7,925 nucleotides of DNA, taken from assembly GCA_043778625.1 (NCBI GenBank), contig JAYWFU010000047.1:1-7925 (forward strand), given 5' to 3'. This document shows, one piece after another, positions 1-5,119 of this stretch. A program made the translations under genes and the position numbers. Numbering within the stretch: the first letter of the stretch is position 1; every line of letters begins with the position of its first letter. The notes below the pieces were generated by a model. The model was not told the origin of the DNA, did no database searches, and saw nothing but the letters and a program-made list of their open reading frames with translations. This stretch comes from JACMRI01 sp043778625 (lineage in GTDB: Bacteria > Bacteroidota > Bacteroidia > UBA4408).

Positions 1-84
1 AAACGTCCCTTCGATGAAAAACTCAGGGAACTACGCACAAAGTAGGGCGGACTTTAAATTAATTGATAATTAACAATAGACAAC

Positions 85-104
85 GCATAGCCCTATAGCT
101 ATGC
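85..104. repeat. Small perfect inverted repeat (7-bp stem, 6-base loop)
   Basis: GCATAGC at 85-91 is the exact reverse complement of GCTATGC at 98-104, with loop CCTATA. There is no T-run on either side, so it is a weak candidate for a terminator of whatever gene ends to the left of the window. It could equally be chance or a protein-binding palindrome. Confidence 0.4.
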
Positions 105-190
105 TACTTACGCCACTATTAATACCTCTATCCTCACTAGTTTAACACGCCCGCGGGGCTATTATGTGCTTAACCCTATCTTTACTCCAC

Positions 191-475
191 CGTTGCACAT
201 CTTTATTAGAGAGATGCGCATGTGTTATACAAAGATGCGCATCTCTCTCACAAAGATGTGTATCTACCACCAACAGATACGCATCTCTCTAATAAAGATA
301 CACATCTCTCCCACATAGATGCACATGTAACTGTTACAGATGCGTATCTAACTAATAAAGATATGTAAGTGTATAACACCAATACGCATGTGGGTAATAC
401 AGATGCGCATCTCTTTAACACAGTTACACATCTACCACAAACAGATGCGTATCTTTCCCACAGAGATACACATCT
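191..475. repeat. Array of 14 palindrome-like 12-bp cores at an exact 21-bp period
   Basis: Fourteen cores begin at 191, 212, 233, 254, 275, 296, 317, 338, 359, 380, 401, 422, 443 and 464. Every step is exactly 21 bp: a 12-bp core followed by a 9-bp spacer. The core consensus is AGAT-RYRY-ATCT, which is closed under reverse complementation. Units 3 and 11 are the perfect palindrome AGATGCGCATCT. Units 1, 9, 10 and 12 are the most degraded. Spacers are variable but biased to pyrimidine and A (for example CTCTCACAA, CTCTAATAA, TTCCCACAG), so the array has a direction. A possible decayed further unit lies at 485-496. The period is close to two helical turns, so all cores would sit on one face of the DNA. 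Plausible roles are an operator or iteron-like protein-binding array, a nucleoid-protein site, or an RNA in which neighbouring units pair as 12-bp stems with 9-base loops. No reading frame runs through it: TAA and TAG codons recur in the spacers. Function unknown. Confidence 0.9.
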
Positions 476-772
476 AACCCCACTACTTACGCAAGGGGGG
501 AATAGCGTTGTAATTTTAAATTAACTTTTGGCACAATATTTACTTACTACTTGCGTTACTATAATGTATATGATTTAAAAGTTAACTACTAACCCGCTAA
601 TTTATTTTGGTTTGATTACACCACTACACTCGAACTACTTAGTTTTTTAAACACGCTCCCTGCCACGTATAACGGCAGACCTAAGGTTTGGAGCTTGTTT
701 TATAAAGTAAAAAGCGCAGTTTAAATTGTTTGAGACAGTTTAATTAATTAAACCCATAATTTTTTAGGAATC
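476..772. other. Gene-free AT-rich stretch before the FN3-like gene
   Basis: I see no coding region here on either strand. The left part has G-run AAGGGGGGAA near 493-502 and a second copy of CTACTTACGC at 483-492 (the first is at 104-113). The right part contains short inverted repeat CTGCC/GGCAG around 660-678 and ends with the palindrome listed separately. No confident Bacteroidota promoter is visible; an imperfect -7 box, TAATTTTT, occurs at 757-764, 8 bp before the ATG at 773. Confidence 0.5.
738..753. promoter_or_regulatory. 16-bp perfect palindrome upstream of the FN3-like gene
   Basis: GTTTAATTAATTAAAC is perfectly self-complementary and ends 19 bp before the ATG at 773. Its position fits an operator for a dimeric repressor acting on that gene, but it is AT-rich and could be chance in this composition. 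A short purine stretch, AGGAA at 766-770, is the only ribosome-binding-like sequence and sits unusually close to the ATG. Confidence 0.4.
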
Positions 773-1390
773 ATGAACACAAAATTTAAAGCGGCCTTAA
801 AAATGAGCACGCTAACGCCCGACGGCAAAGTAAACAAGGCACAAACATTGGTAAGTTTTATGCAGGCGGCAAGTAATTATTTTCCCGCCAACAGTTTGCC
901 CATACCACTAGCCACTATTACCACAAGTAGTAACAACTTGCACAATGCCATATACACCGCTAGTAATGGTGTGGCGGGTGGGGTAAGTAATATGCACGAT
1001 AAGGAAAAAATATTGCTATCGCAATGTAACTTGTTACGTGCCTATGTGGAGATGGTGGCACATGCTAGCCTCGACCCTAAAACGGTAATAGAAGCCGCTG
1101 GCATGCAAGCCGTAAGCAATAGTGGCTACCCAGTAGTGAGCGAGCTTACCGTAACTGCCCTTGGCAATGGTGCTATGCAGGTAAGCGTGCCTCGTAACGT
1201 AGGCGAGGTAGCGTTTGTATACCACTACAGCACCGACGGTGGCACCACGTGGCTAGAACTGGAGTGCAGCAAGCTAGCCACCGTAACACTAAAGGCACAA
1301 ACGCTTGCTACGGTACTGCATTTTAGGTACGCCCCTATTGGCAAAACCAAAGGAGCATTTAGCCAAGCTAAAAGCGGTATAGTGTTGTAA
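773..1390 (+). CDS. Hypothetical protein with helical N-terminal half and FN3-like C-terminal half
   Basis: A 205-residue protein of unknown function. It begins MNTKFKAALKMSTLTPDGK and has no signal peptide or membrane segment, so it is probably cytoplasmic or exported by a route not visible here. Residues 1-110 look mainly helical, with segments near residues 20-37, 50-65 and 75-98 including a charged MHDKEK motif at 74-79. Residues about 120-205 look like a small beta-sandwich of fibronectin type III kind: LTVTALGNGAMQVSVP at 125-140, then VAFVYHYSTDGGTTW at 146-160. From memory, Bacteroidota genomes carry many small proteins with this plan (short basic start with LTPDGKV, helical region, FN3 end), often of unknown role; that assignment is recognition, not a search. 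The start at 773 is supported by AGGAA just upstream. The gene is more GC-rich than the IS region that follows it. It is flanked upstream by the 21-bp repeat array and palindrome, and downstream by a strong hairpin, so it seems monocistronic. Confidence 0.75.
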   Translation: MNTKFKAALKMSTLTPDGKVNKAQTLVSFMQAASNYFPANSLPIPLATITTSSNNLHNAIYTASNGVAGGVSNMHDKEKILLSQCNLLRAYVEMVAHASLDPKTVIEAAGMQAVSNSGYPVVSELTVTALGNGAMQVSVPRNVGEVAFVYHYSTDGGTTWLELECSKLATVTLKAQTLATVLHFRYAPIGKTKGAFSQAKSGIVL

Positions 1391-1410
1391 ATTGCACAAT
1401 AAGTACACCT

Positions 1411-1450
1411 ACTACGGCTCCTGCACTAGCGTTAGTGTAGGAGCTGTGGT
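1411..1450 (+). terminator. 18-bp G·U-tolerant stem-loop after the FN3-like gene
   Basis: Positions 1411-1428 pair with 1433-1450 around a 4-base loop GCGT. All 18 positions pair in RNA of this strand if three G·U wobbles are allowed (1413/1448, 1416/1445, 1423/1438). An alternative outer pairing of TACACC (1404-1409) with GGTGTA (1448-1453) could extend it. It begins 20 bp after the stop codon at 1388-1390, so a 3'-end stabiliser or terminator is likely. No U-run follows, so classic Rho-independent termination is not certain. The minus strand would replace the wobbles with A·C mismatches, which argues the plus-strand RNA is the functional one. Confidence 0.6.
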
Positions 1451-1612
1451 GTATATGCCCAATAACATGCTGTTAAATAAAGACTGGTAGTAGGGGTATT
1501 AACATTGGGTTGGCTTTGGCGCACTGTTTTAATAAAGCGGAGTTAAACGCAATGTGAATTTCAATGTAAATTTTAGTTGCAATAAAAATAGAGCTGTGGT
1601 GTATCAATTATA

Positions 1613-1631
1613 GAACTCGTTTAAACTTTTA
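1613..1631. repeat. Left terminal inverted repeat of the IS
   Basis: GAACTCGTTTAAACTTTTA matches the reverse complement of 2496-2514 at 17 of 19 positions, the mismatches being the CG/GA pair at its sixth and seventh bases. It contains the transposase stop codon. Confidence 0.8.
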
Positions 1632-2445
1632 TTAATATAATAATGAAAGCTAAATAGTGCCAGTTTAACCACACTTCTTTTGTTTTGTCAAATCTTATAA
1701 GTAAAGTTTTAAAGCTATCTAGCCATGCAAAACATCTTTCGTTTACATAGCGTTGGTTGCATACTTTTTTATAAAACTCACGCTTTCTTCCTTGCTTAAC
1801 TTTCTTTCTATTCCTCACATTTTCTTTTATGTTTGGCATTATTTTTCTACATCTGCAACACCTTCTAAATGCTTTACTGTCAAAGCCTTTGTCGGCATTC
1901 ATAAAACTATTTTCAACACATATTCCGCACTGTTTTAATTGTTTTATCATACTCGAAAACTGAGGCACAATAGCGTATAAATCATTGTGATTACCACTAA
2001 CTATTTCTCCTATCGAAATGGGAATACCTCTACCCTCAGTTAAAATTAATACGTTTGATGTTCTCCCTTTTTTACGATGCTGATAACCAATGGCATCGCC
2101 TGCTGTTTTTGCTAAACTCTGCGTACCATCGAGGTTCAACTTTTCAAGGTCTAACCGTTCTTGTTTTATCAAAAGATACATTTTAAATAAGTTTTCAAAC
2201 AACCCTATTTTAACCCACTTTCTGTAGTAATAATATACTAATTGCCACGAAAAATCATAATTAACTCCTTCAATATCAATAAATAAGCGGTGCCACTGTG
2301 TGCCTGTTTTTAGCTTGTGAATAATACATTGTATAATTTTAGTACGGCAAATTTTTGATGTAAAACCTCTTTTATTTGCAGGAATAAAAGGTAAAATGTG
2401 TTGTGCTATTTCAGCTTTTGTTATATTTGACAACTTGTGATTCAT
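1621..2445 (-). CDS. IS5-family DDE transposase
   Basis: A 274-residue transposase catalysing cut-and-paste type movement of its own element. The N-terminal region (about 9-85) has the helical DNA-binding layout common in IS5-family enzymes, with KLKTGTQWHRL at 44-54 and a FSWQLVYYYYRKW stretch at 65-77. The RNase H-like catalytic triad is readable: D106 in LNLDGTQ, D185 in MNADKGFDS and E236 in RYVNERCFAWLDSF. The family signature R-x3-E is present (R232, E236), but the usual upstream tyrosine is a cysteine (C229). A cysteine-rich basic patch, RRCCRCRK, occupies 194-201. The frame is uninterrupted and of normal length for a single-ORF IS5 element, so it may be active. The start at 2443-2445 (ATG on the minus strand) gives the expected N-terminus and follows a leader that can fold. 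Sequence is AT-rich compared with the core genes, as expected for a mobile element. Confidence 0.92.
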   Translation of the reverse strand: MNHKLSNITKAEIAQHILPFIPANKRGFTSKICRTKIIQCIIHKLKTGTQWHRLFIDIEGVNYDFSWQLVYYYYRKWVKIGLFENLFKMYLLIKQERLDLEKLNLDGTQSLAKTAGDAIGYQHRKKGRTSNVLILTEGRGIPISIGEIVSGNHNDLYAIVPQFSSMIKQLKQCGICVENSFMNADKGFDSKAFRRCCRCRKIMPNIKENVRNRKKVKQGRKREFYKKVCNQRYVNERCFAWLDSFKTLLIRFDKTKEVWLNWHYLAFIIILIKV

Positions 2446-2446
2446 T

Positions 2447-2482
2447 AAGTGTAGCTTGTTGGTACAACTACAATATACACTT
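2447..2482 (-). promoter_or_regulatory. Foldable leader just upstream of the transposase start
   Basis: AAGTGTA at 2447-2453 is the reverse complement of TACACTT at 2476-2482. Inside, GTAG and TTGT pair with CTAC and ACAA around a TGGT loop, with one bulged C at 2455. The hairpin begins one base before the start codon. Leader hairpins that reduce translation from incoming transcripts are known in other insertion sequences; that role here is inference. Confidence 0.45.
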
Positions 2483-2495
2483 TTTGAACCGCTTG

Positions 2496-2514
2496 TAAAA
2501 GTTTAAATCAGTTC
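2496..2514. repeat. Right terminal inverted repeat of the IS
   Basis: TAAAAGTTTAAATCAGTTC is the partner of the repeat at 1613-1631. It lies upstream of the transposase gene and just before a -7-like promoter box reading outward at 2522-2529. Confidence 0.8.
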
Positions 2515-2521
2515 GTAAACA

Positions 2522-2529
2522 TATCTTTG
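2522..2529 (+). promoter_or_regulatory. Bacteroidota -7 box (TATCTTTG) just outside the IS right end
   Basis: TATCTTTG fits TAnnTTTG perfectly and lies 59 bp before the ATG at 2589. The -33 region would fall inside the right terminal repeat of the IS; the nearest TTG, at 2493-2495, is spaced about 26 bp away, longer than usual. It may be a promoter for the downstream lipoprotein gene, possibly partly created by the IS. Confidence 0.4.
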
Positions 2530-2588
2530 TATAATATTTCGAACACTTGTGCTATGTTGCTCGTATTTATTAAAACTAAAAACTAATT

Positions 2589-3122
2589 ATGATGAGCAAT
2601 GATAGTAAACAAGAAAACAAGGTTTGTTACAATGGTAGCGGACACAAGCAAAGTGTTCGCGCCAGCGTGGGCAGACCTCCATTTGGCACTAGCTATATTG
2701 GTAAAATATTAATTAATTTTATTATATTAATTATAAGTTGTAATCCATCAGGAGATAAAAATATAAATATAAAAGAAGAATTTCATTCAATAATTGGAAA
2801 GCCTTTTTTTGACTACGATGAAATTATTCATTACTCAAATGATATTACCGAAGATAACATACAAACACTCTATGACAATCAGTTTAAATCTGTATTAGAC
2901 TCAATCAAAATGGGAGTTATTTTAGATAATATACCTAGAAATATTTTGGATACATTTTTTATAAAAAAACTTTCAAGCATAGGTTATACTAAGAAAAAAG
3001 TAAACCCAACTAAATTTTACAAAATAGATGAGTTATTTGTTGAAAAACCGGTTGATGAAGGTATAACTACATCTTGTATTTATGTTTATAGAGATATTTT
3101 GATACTCAAGAAAAAAAAATAA
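2589..3122 (+). CDS. Putative lipoprotein with chimeric N-terminus, probably 3'-truncated
   Basis: The 177-residue frame is not recognised as any named family. A hydrophobic stretch at residues 38-50 (ILINFIILIIS) followed by C51 reads like a lipoprotein signal peptide with lipobox IIS-C, but it is preceded by about 37 hydrophilic residues, far too long for a normal n-region. Those residues (KQSVRASVGRPPFG at 20-33) come from a GC-richer stretch, 2634-2690, unlike the AT-rich remainder. This suggests the original start was lost and a foreign 5' end was fused on. Residues 60-170 are a mixed alpha/beta domain with no recognised motif. The frame ends at a TAA directly after a nine-A tract (3111-3119). 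Reading that tract as eight A would continue the protein for 44 residues to 3246, giving 218 residues. The gene sits immediately beyond the IS and may be a decaying accessory gene. Real expression and function are uncertain. Confidence 0.55.
   Translation: MMSNDSKQENKVCYNGSGHKQSVRASVGRPPFGTSYIGKILINFIILIISCNPSGDKNINIKEEFHSIIGKPFFDYDEIIHYSNDITEDNIQTLYDNQFKSVLDSIKMGVILDNIPRNILDTFFIKKLSSIGYTKKKVNPTKFYKIDELFVEKPVDEGITTSCIYVYRDILILKKKK
2638..2660. repeat. GC-rich inverted repeat inside the chimeric 5' region
   Basis: GCGGACAC at 2638-2645 and GTGTTCGC at 2653-2660 are reverse complements with one G·U wobble, around loop AAGCAAA. The surrounding patch to about 2690 is distinctly richer in G and C than its flanks. 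It may be part of a small dispersed repeat that landed in the 5' end of the lipoprotein gene. Confidence 0.4.
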
Positions 3123-3246
3123 AACTATTGGTATAGTTAAAGTTTGTTTTGATTGTATGGCTCATCAAATATACGGTAGTTCTGCAAACACTGATAATTT
3201 TGGAAAAAATGGTGATTACTCAAAACTTGCATATTTGTTAAATTAA
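3103..3246 (+). pseudogene. Out-of-frame C-terminal continuation of the lipoprotein
   Basis: Directly after the stop at 3120-3122, the next frame encodes a protein-like tail ending at TAA 3244-3246: KTIGIVKVCFDCMAHQIYG, then SSANTDNFGKNGDYSKLAYL and a last LN. The frame opens only at 3103, so it has no start or promoter of its own. It joins the upstream frame smoothly if the A9 tract at 3111-3119 is read as A8. The residue mix (hydrophobic strand GIVKVCF, Gly/Asn/Asp turn, helix YSKLAYLL) looks like genuine coding sequence. The cause may be a sequencing error, a slippage mutation, or functional slippage. Confidence 0.6.
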
Positions 3247-3305
3247 GAAACGTTATTCAAATTAAAATAAAACATCCACGCTTCTATGAGTAAAATAAAT
3301 ATCCT

Positions 3306-3376
3306 TCCGCCTTGGTTGGTGTCCTCACGAAACAATATCACATTAGTTGTTTCGTGAGGACACGAAACAAGGCGGA
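3306..3376. repeat. 71-bp long hairpin with three competing arms
   Basis: GTGTCCTCACGAAACAA (3319-3335) pairs perfectly with 3347-3363 over 17 bp around an 11-base loop. An outer TCCGCCTTG (3306-3314) pairs with CAAGGCGGA (3368-3376), separated by a 4/4 internal loop. GTTTCGTG at 3349-3356 can instead pair with CACGAAAC at 3361-3368 around an AGGA tetraloop, so the left and right CACGAAAC copies compete for one partner. It ends 44 bp before the MFS start codon. It is GC-rich against an AT-rich background. It could be a terminator, a leader element for the transporter gene, or a small palindromic mobile repeat; no long U-run follows on the plus strand. Confidence 0.75.
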
Positions 3377-3420
3377 GATGGAATAAAAAATAAATTTTTA
3401 AAATTGATTAAATAAAACAA

Positions 3421-4656
3421 ATGACTCTTACTCAAAACCACGGTAACAACAGTAATCCATTTAACGCCATAGTTATTGTGGCTGCACTAGGCTATTTTGT
3501 TGATATATACGACCTTATTTTATTTGGCATTGTGCGTAACCCAAGCCTACAAGCCCTGCATTTTACAGGTACCGAAATAACCGACAAGGGCTTGTTTTTA
3601 CTCAACTGCCAAATGTTTGGTATGCTCATAGGTGGTATACTTTGGGGCATATTGGGCGATATCAAAGGTAGGGTATCCGTATTATTTGGCTCTATAATTA
3701 TGTATTCGCTAGCTAATATTGCCAATGGTTTTGTAACCGATTTTGATACCTACGCTTTCCTGCGTTTTATAGCAGGTGTAGGTTTAGCGGGTGAGTTAGG
3801 CGCAGGTGTTACCCTAGTTAGCGAAACCATGAGCAAAGAAACTCGTGGCTGGGGCACCATGATAATAGCCACCTTTGGCGCATTAGGTGCCGTATTAGCT
3901 TCGGTCGTAGGCGATATGTTTACTTGGCGTATAGCTTATTTTATAGGCGGAGGCTTAGGTATTTTGTTATTGTTATTACGTTTTTCAACGTACGAATCAG
4001 GTATGTTTCAACAGGTTAAAGAATCAGGTATTCGTAAGGGGGCGTTTCAAATGTTGTTTACTAACGGGGCACGTTTCAAAAAATATATAGCCTGTATATC
4101 AGTAGGCTTGCCCGTGTGGTTTACTGTGGGTATATTAATAATACTATCGCCCGAATTTAGTAAGGAAATGAACGTAAGCGGCGTAGTAGGCGCAGGCAAA
4201 GCTATTATGTGGTGTTACTTAGGGCTTAGTATTGGCGATTTATTAAGTGGTTTTTTGAGCCAAAAATTACAATCGCGCAAAAAAGCGGTACTTCTATTTT
4301 TAACACTAACAGGCATTGGTTATGTATTATTTATGTATGCTAGTAACGTAACGCTTAATTATTTTTTCTTTTTATGCTTTGTATTAGGCTTTGGCACTGG
4401 TTATTGGGCATTGTTTGTTACCATAAGTTCGGAGCAATTTGGCACTAACATACGAGCCACCGTAACCACCACTGTACCTAATTTTGTACGAGGTGCTGTA
4501 GTACCTATTAGTGCTTCGTTTGCGTATTTAAAAACGGTAATGCCCATGATGCAAGCCGCTATGACCATTGGCTTTACATGCCTTGCAATAGCTATAATAG
4601 CTATGCTTTATTTACCCGAAACATTTGGTAAAGAGTTAGATTACACTGAACAATAA
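3421..4656 (+). CDS. MFS transporter (metabolite:H+ symporter-like)
   Basis: A 411-residue inner-membrane transporter of the major facilitator superfamily with about 12 hydrophobic segments. The first helix carries a D-x-x-D motif (FVDIYDLILFG, D28 and D31), which resembles the conserved acidic positions in proton-coupled members such as aromatic acid and metabolite symporters. Signature loop 2-3 is GDIKGR at 79-84. TM4 contains RFIAGVGLAGELGAG at 115-129. The loop SEQFGTNIRAT at 337-347 and the tail PETFGKELDY at 399-408 match the general pattern of sugar/metabolite MFS proteins. A basic central loop, about 195-222, separates the two six-helix halves. The length is normal and the frame complete. 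No Shine-Dalgarno is present; the 35 bases before ATG are A/T only apart from three bases. The substrate cannot be told from sequence; neighbours give no clear pathway hint. A long hairpin lies 44 bp upstream. Confidence 0.9.
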   Translation: MTLTQNHGNNSNPFNAIVIVAALGYFVDIYDLILFGIVRNPSLQALHFTGTEITDKGLFLLNCQMFGMLIGGILWGILGDIKGRVSVLFGSIIMYSLANIANGFVTDFDTYAFLRFIAGVGLAGELGAGVTLVSETMSKETRGWGTMIIATFGALGAVLASVVGDMFTWRIAYFIGGGLGILLLLLRFSTYESGMFQQVKESGIRKGAFQMLFTNGARFKKYIACISVGLPVWFTVGILIILSPEFSKEMNVSGVVGAGKAIMWCYLGLSIGDLLSGFLSQKLQSRKKAVLLFLTLTGIGYVLFMYASNVTLNYFFFLCFVLGFGTGYWALFVTISSEQFGTNIRATVTTTVPNFVRGAVVPISASFAYLKTVMPMMQAAMTIGFTCLAIAIIAMLYLPETFGKELDYTEQ

Positions 4657-4712
4657 TAACCCACTTAATAGCAACAATTTGTTATTATCAAACAACTAAA
4701 TTTAAACTTAGT

Positions 4713-5075
4713 ATGCGCCACTGTATTGTATGTGTTATTGTATTTATTGCTTGGCTTAGTAGCCCAGCATGTGTGCGTGCGCAAGCCAACACTGATTATA
4801 CCTTGGCAATACCTACCATATTTACCCCTAACGGCGATGGTATTAACGACTCGTTATTTATTACCACCACCAACATTAAATCATATACCTGGAGTATTTA
4901 TAACCGTTATGGGCGTATTATTATTGAAATAGATAATAAACTACCCAAATGGAGTGGCAACAACACCATTGGCGACCAACCCACCGACGAAGGCTTTTAT
5001 TACTACACCCTTAACGCACTAACTACTAATAATGTAAGCGTTGCACGCACGGGGTGGTTATTTATTATTAGATAA
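4713..5075 (+). CDS. Secreted stand-alone T9SS type B sorting domain (CHU_C-like)
   Basis: A 120-residue exported protein. Residues 1-23 form a signal peptide (hydrophobic core VCVIVFIAWL, cleavage likely after VRA). The rest, about 33-120, is a gliding-motility-associated C-terminal (CHU_C, type B) domain: PTIFTPNGDGINDSLF at 34-49, WSIYNRYGRII at 60-70, KWSG at 79-82, DEGFYYYTL at 92-100 and RTGWLFIIR at 112-120. In other Bacteroidota proteins this domain sits at the end of large cell-surface or secreted proteins and directs export through the type IX secretion system. Here there is no passenger, only about 10 residues between signal peptide and domain. It may be a minimal secreted protein, a remnant of a larger gene, or a surface component in its own right. 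It lies 56 bp after the MFS gene and 44 bp before pdhA on the same strand. Confidence 0.88.
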   Translation: MRHCIVCVIVFIAWLSSPACVRAQANTDYTLAIPTIFTPNGDGINDSLFITTTNIKSYTWSIYNRYGRIIIEIDNKLPKWSGNNTIGDQPTDEGFYYYTLNALTTNNVSVARTGWLFIIR

Positions 5076-5107
5076 ACACAATAGTTAATTATTAGTATAA
5101 AAAATAA

Positions 5108-5115
5108 TACATTTG
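5108..5115 (+). promoter_or_regulatory. -7 box of pdhA, four bases before the start codon
   Basis: TACATTTG matches TAnnTTTG exactly and ends 4 bp before ATG 5120. The -33 position, 20 bp upstream, reads TTA (5085-5087) instead of TTG. If used, transcription would start at or next to the A of ATG, giving a leaderless mRNA. Confidence 0.5.
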
Positions 5116-5119
5116 ACCT

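Larger units (their letters stand above)
1613..2514 (-). mobile_element. Complete IS5-family insertion sequence, about 0.9 kb
   Basis: The element is delimited by 19-bp terminal inverted repeats. The left end at 1613-1631 reads GAACTCGTTTAAACTTTTA. The reverse complement of the right end at 2496-2514 reads GAACTGATTTAAACTTTTA, matching at 17 of 19 positions. Between them is one long minus-strand transposase gene, and the length fits the IS5 family. The transposase stop codon (1621-1623) lies inside the left repeat. No convincing target duplication is visible: the left flank ends in TATA and the right flank begins with GTAAAC. A TA duplication is possible if the right boundary is at 2515. The exact outer boundary is therefore uncertain by one or two bases. 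Confidence 0.85.

Noticed and set aside
1..73. C-terminal end of a gene entering from the left
   Set aside because: Frame 1 stays open for 14 codons to a TAG at 43-45 and frame 2 for 23 codons to a TAA at 71-73. Both look protein-like but are too short to choose between or to support.
191..475. CRISPR array
   Set aside because: The repeated core is only 12 bp with 9-bp spacers, the cores vary between units, and no cas genes are near. CRISPR repeats are longer, near-identical and have spacers of about 30 bp.
1609..2520. Target-site duplication of the IS
   Set aside because: The flanks TATA and GTAAAC share at most TA depending on where the right end is drawn, which is too little to claim.
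4653..4688. Terminator after the MFS gene
   Set aside because: ATAATAAC and GTTATTAT form an 8-bp AT-only stem around a 20-base loop, too weak to call.
4726..4932. Small membrane-like frame inside the sorting-domain gene
   Set aside because: It is a shadow in another frame of 4713-5075, which has a signal peptide and clear CHU_C motifs.
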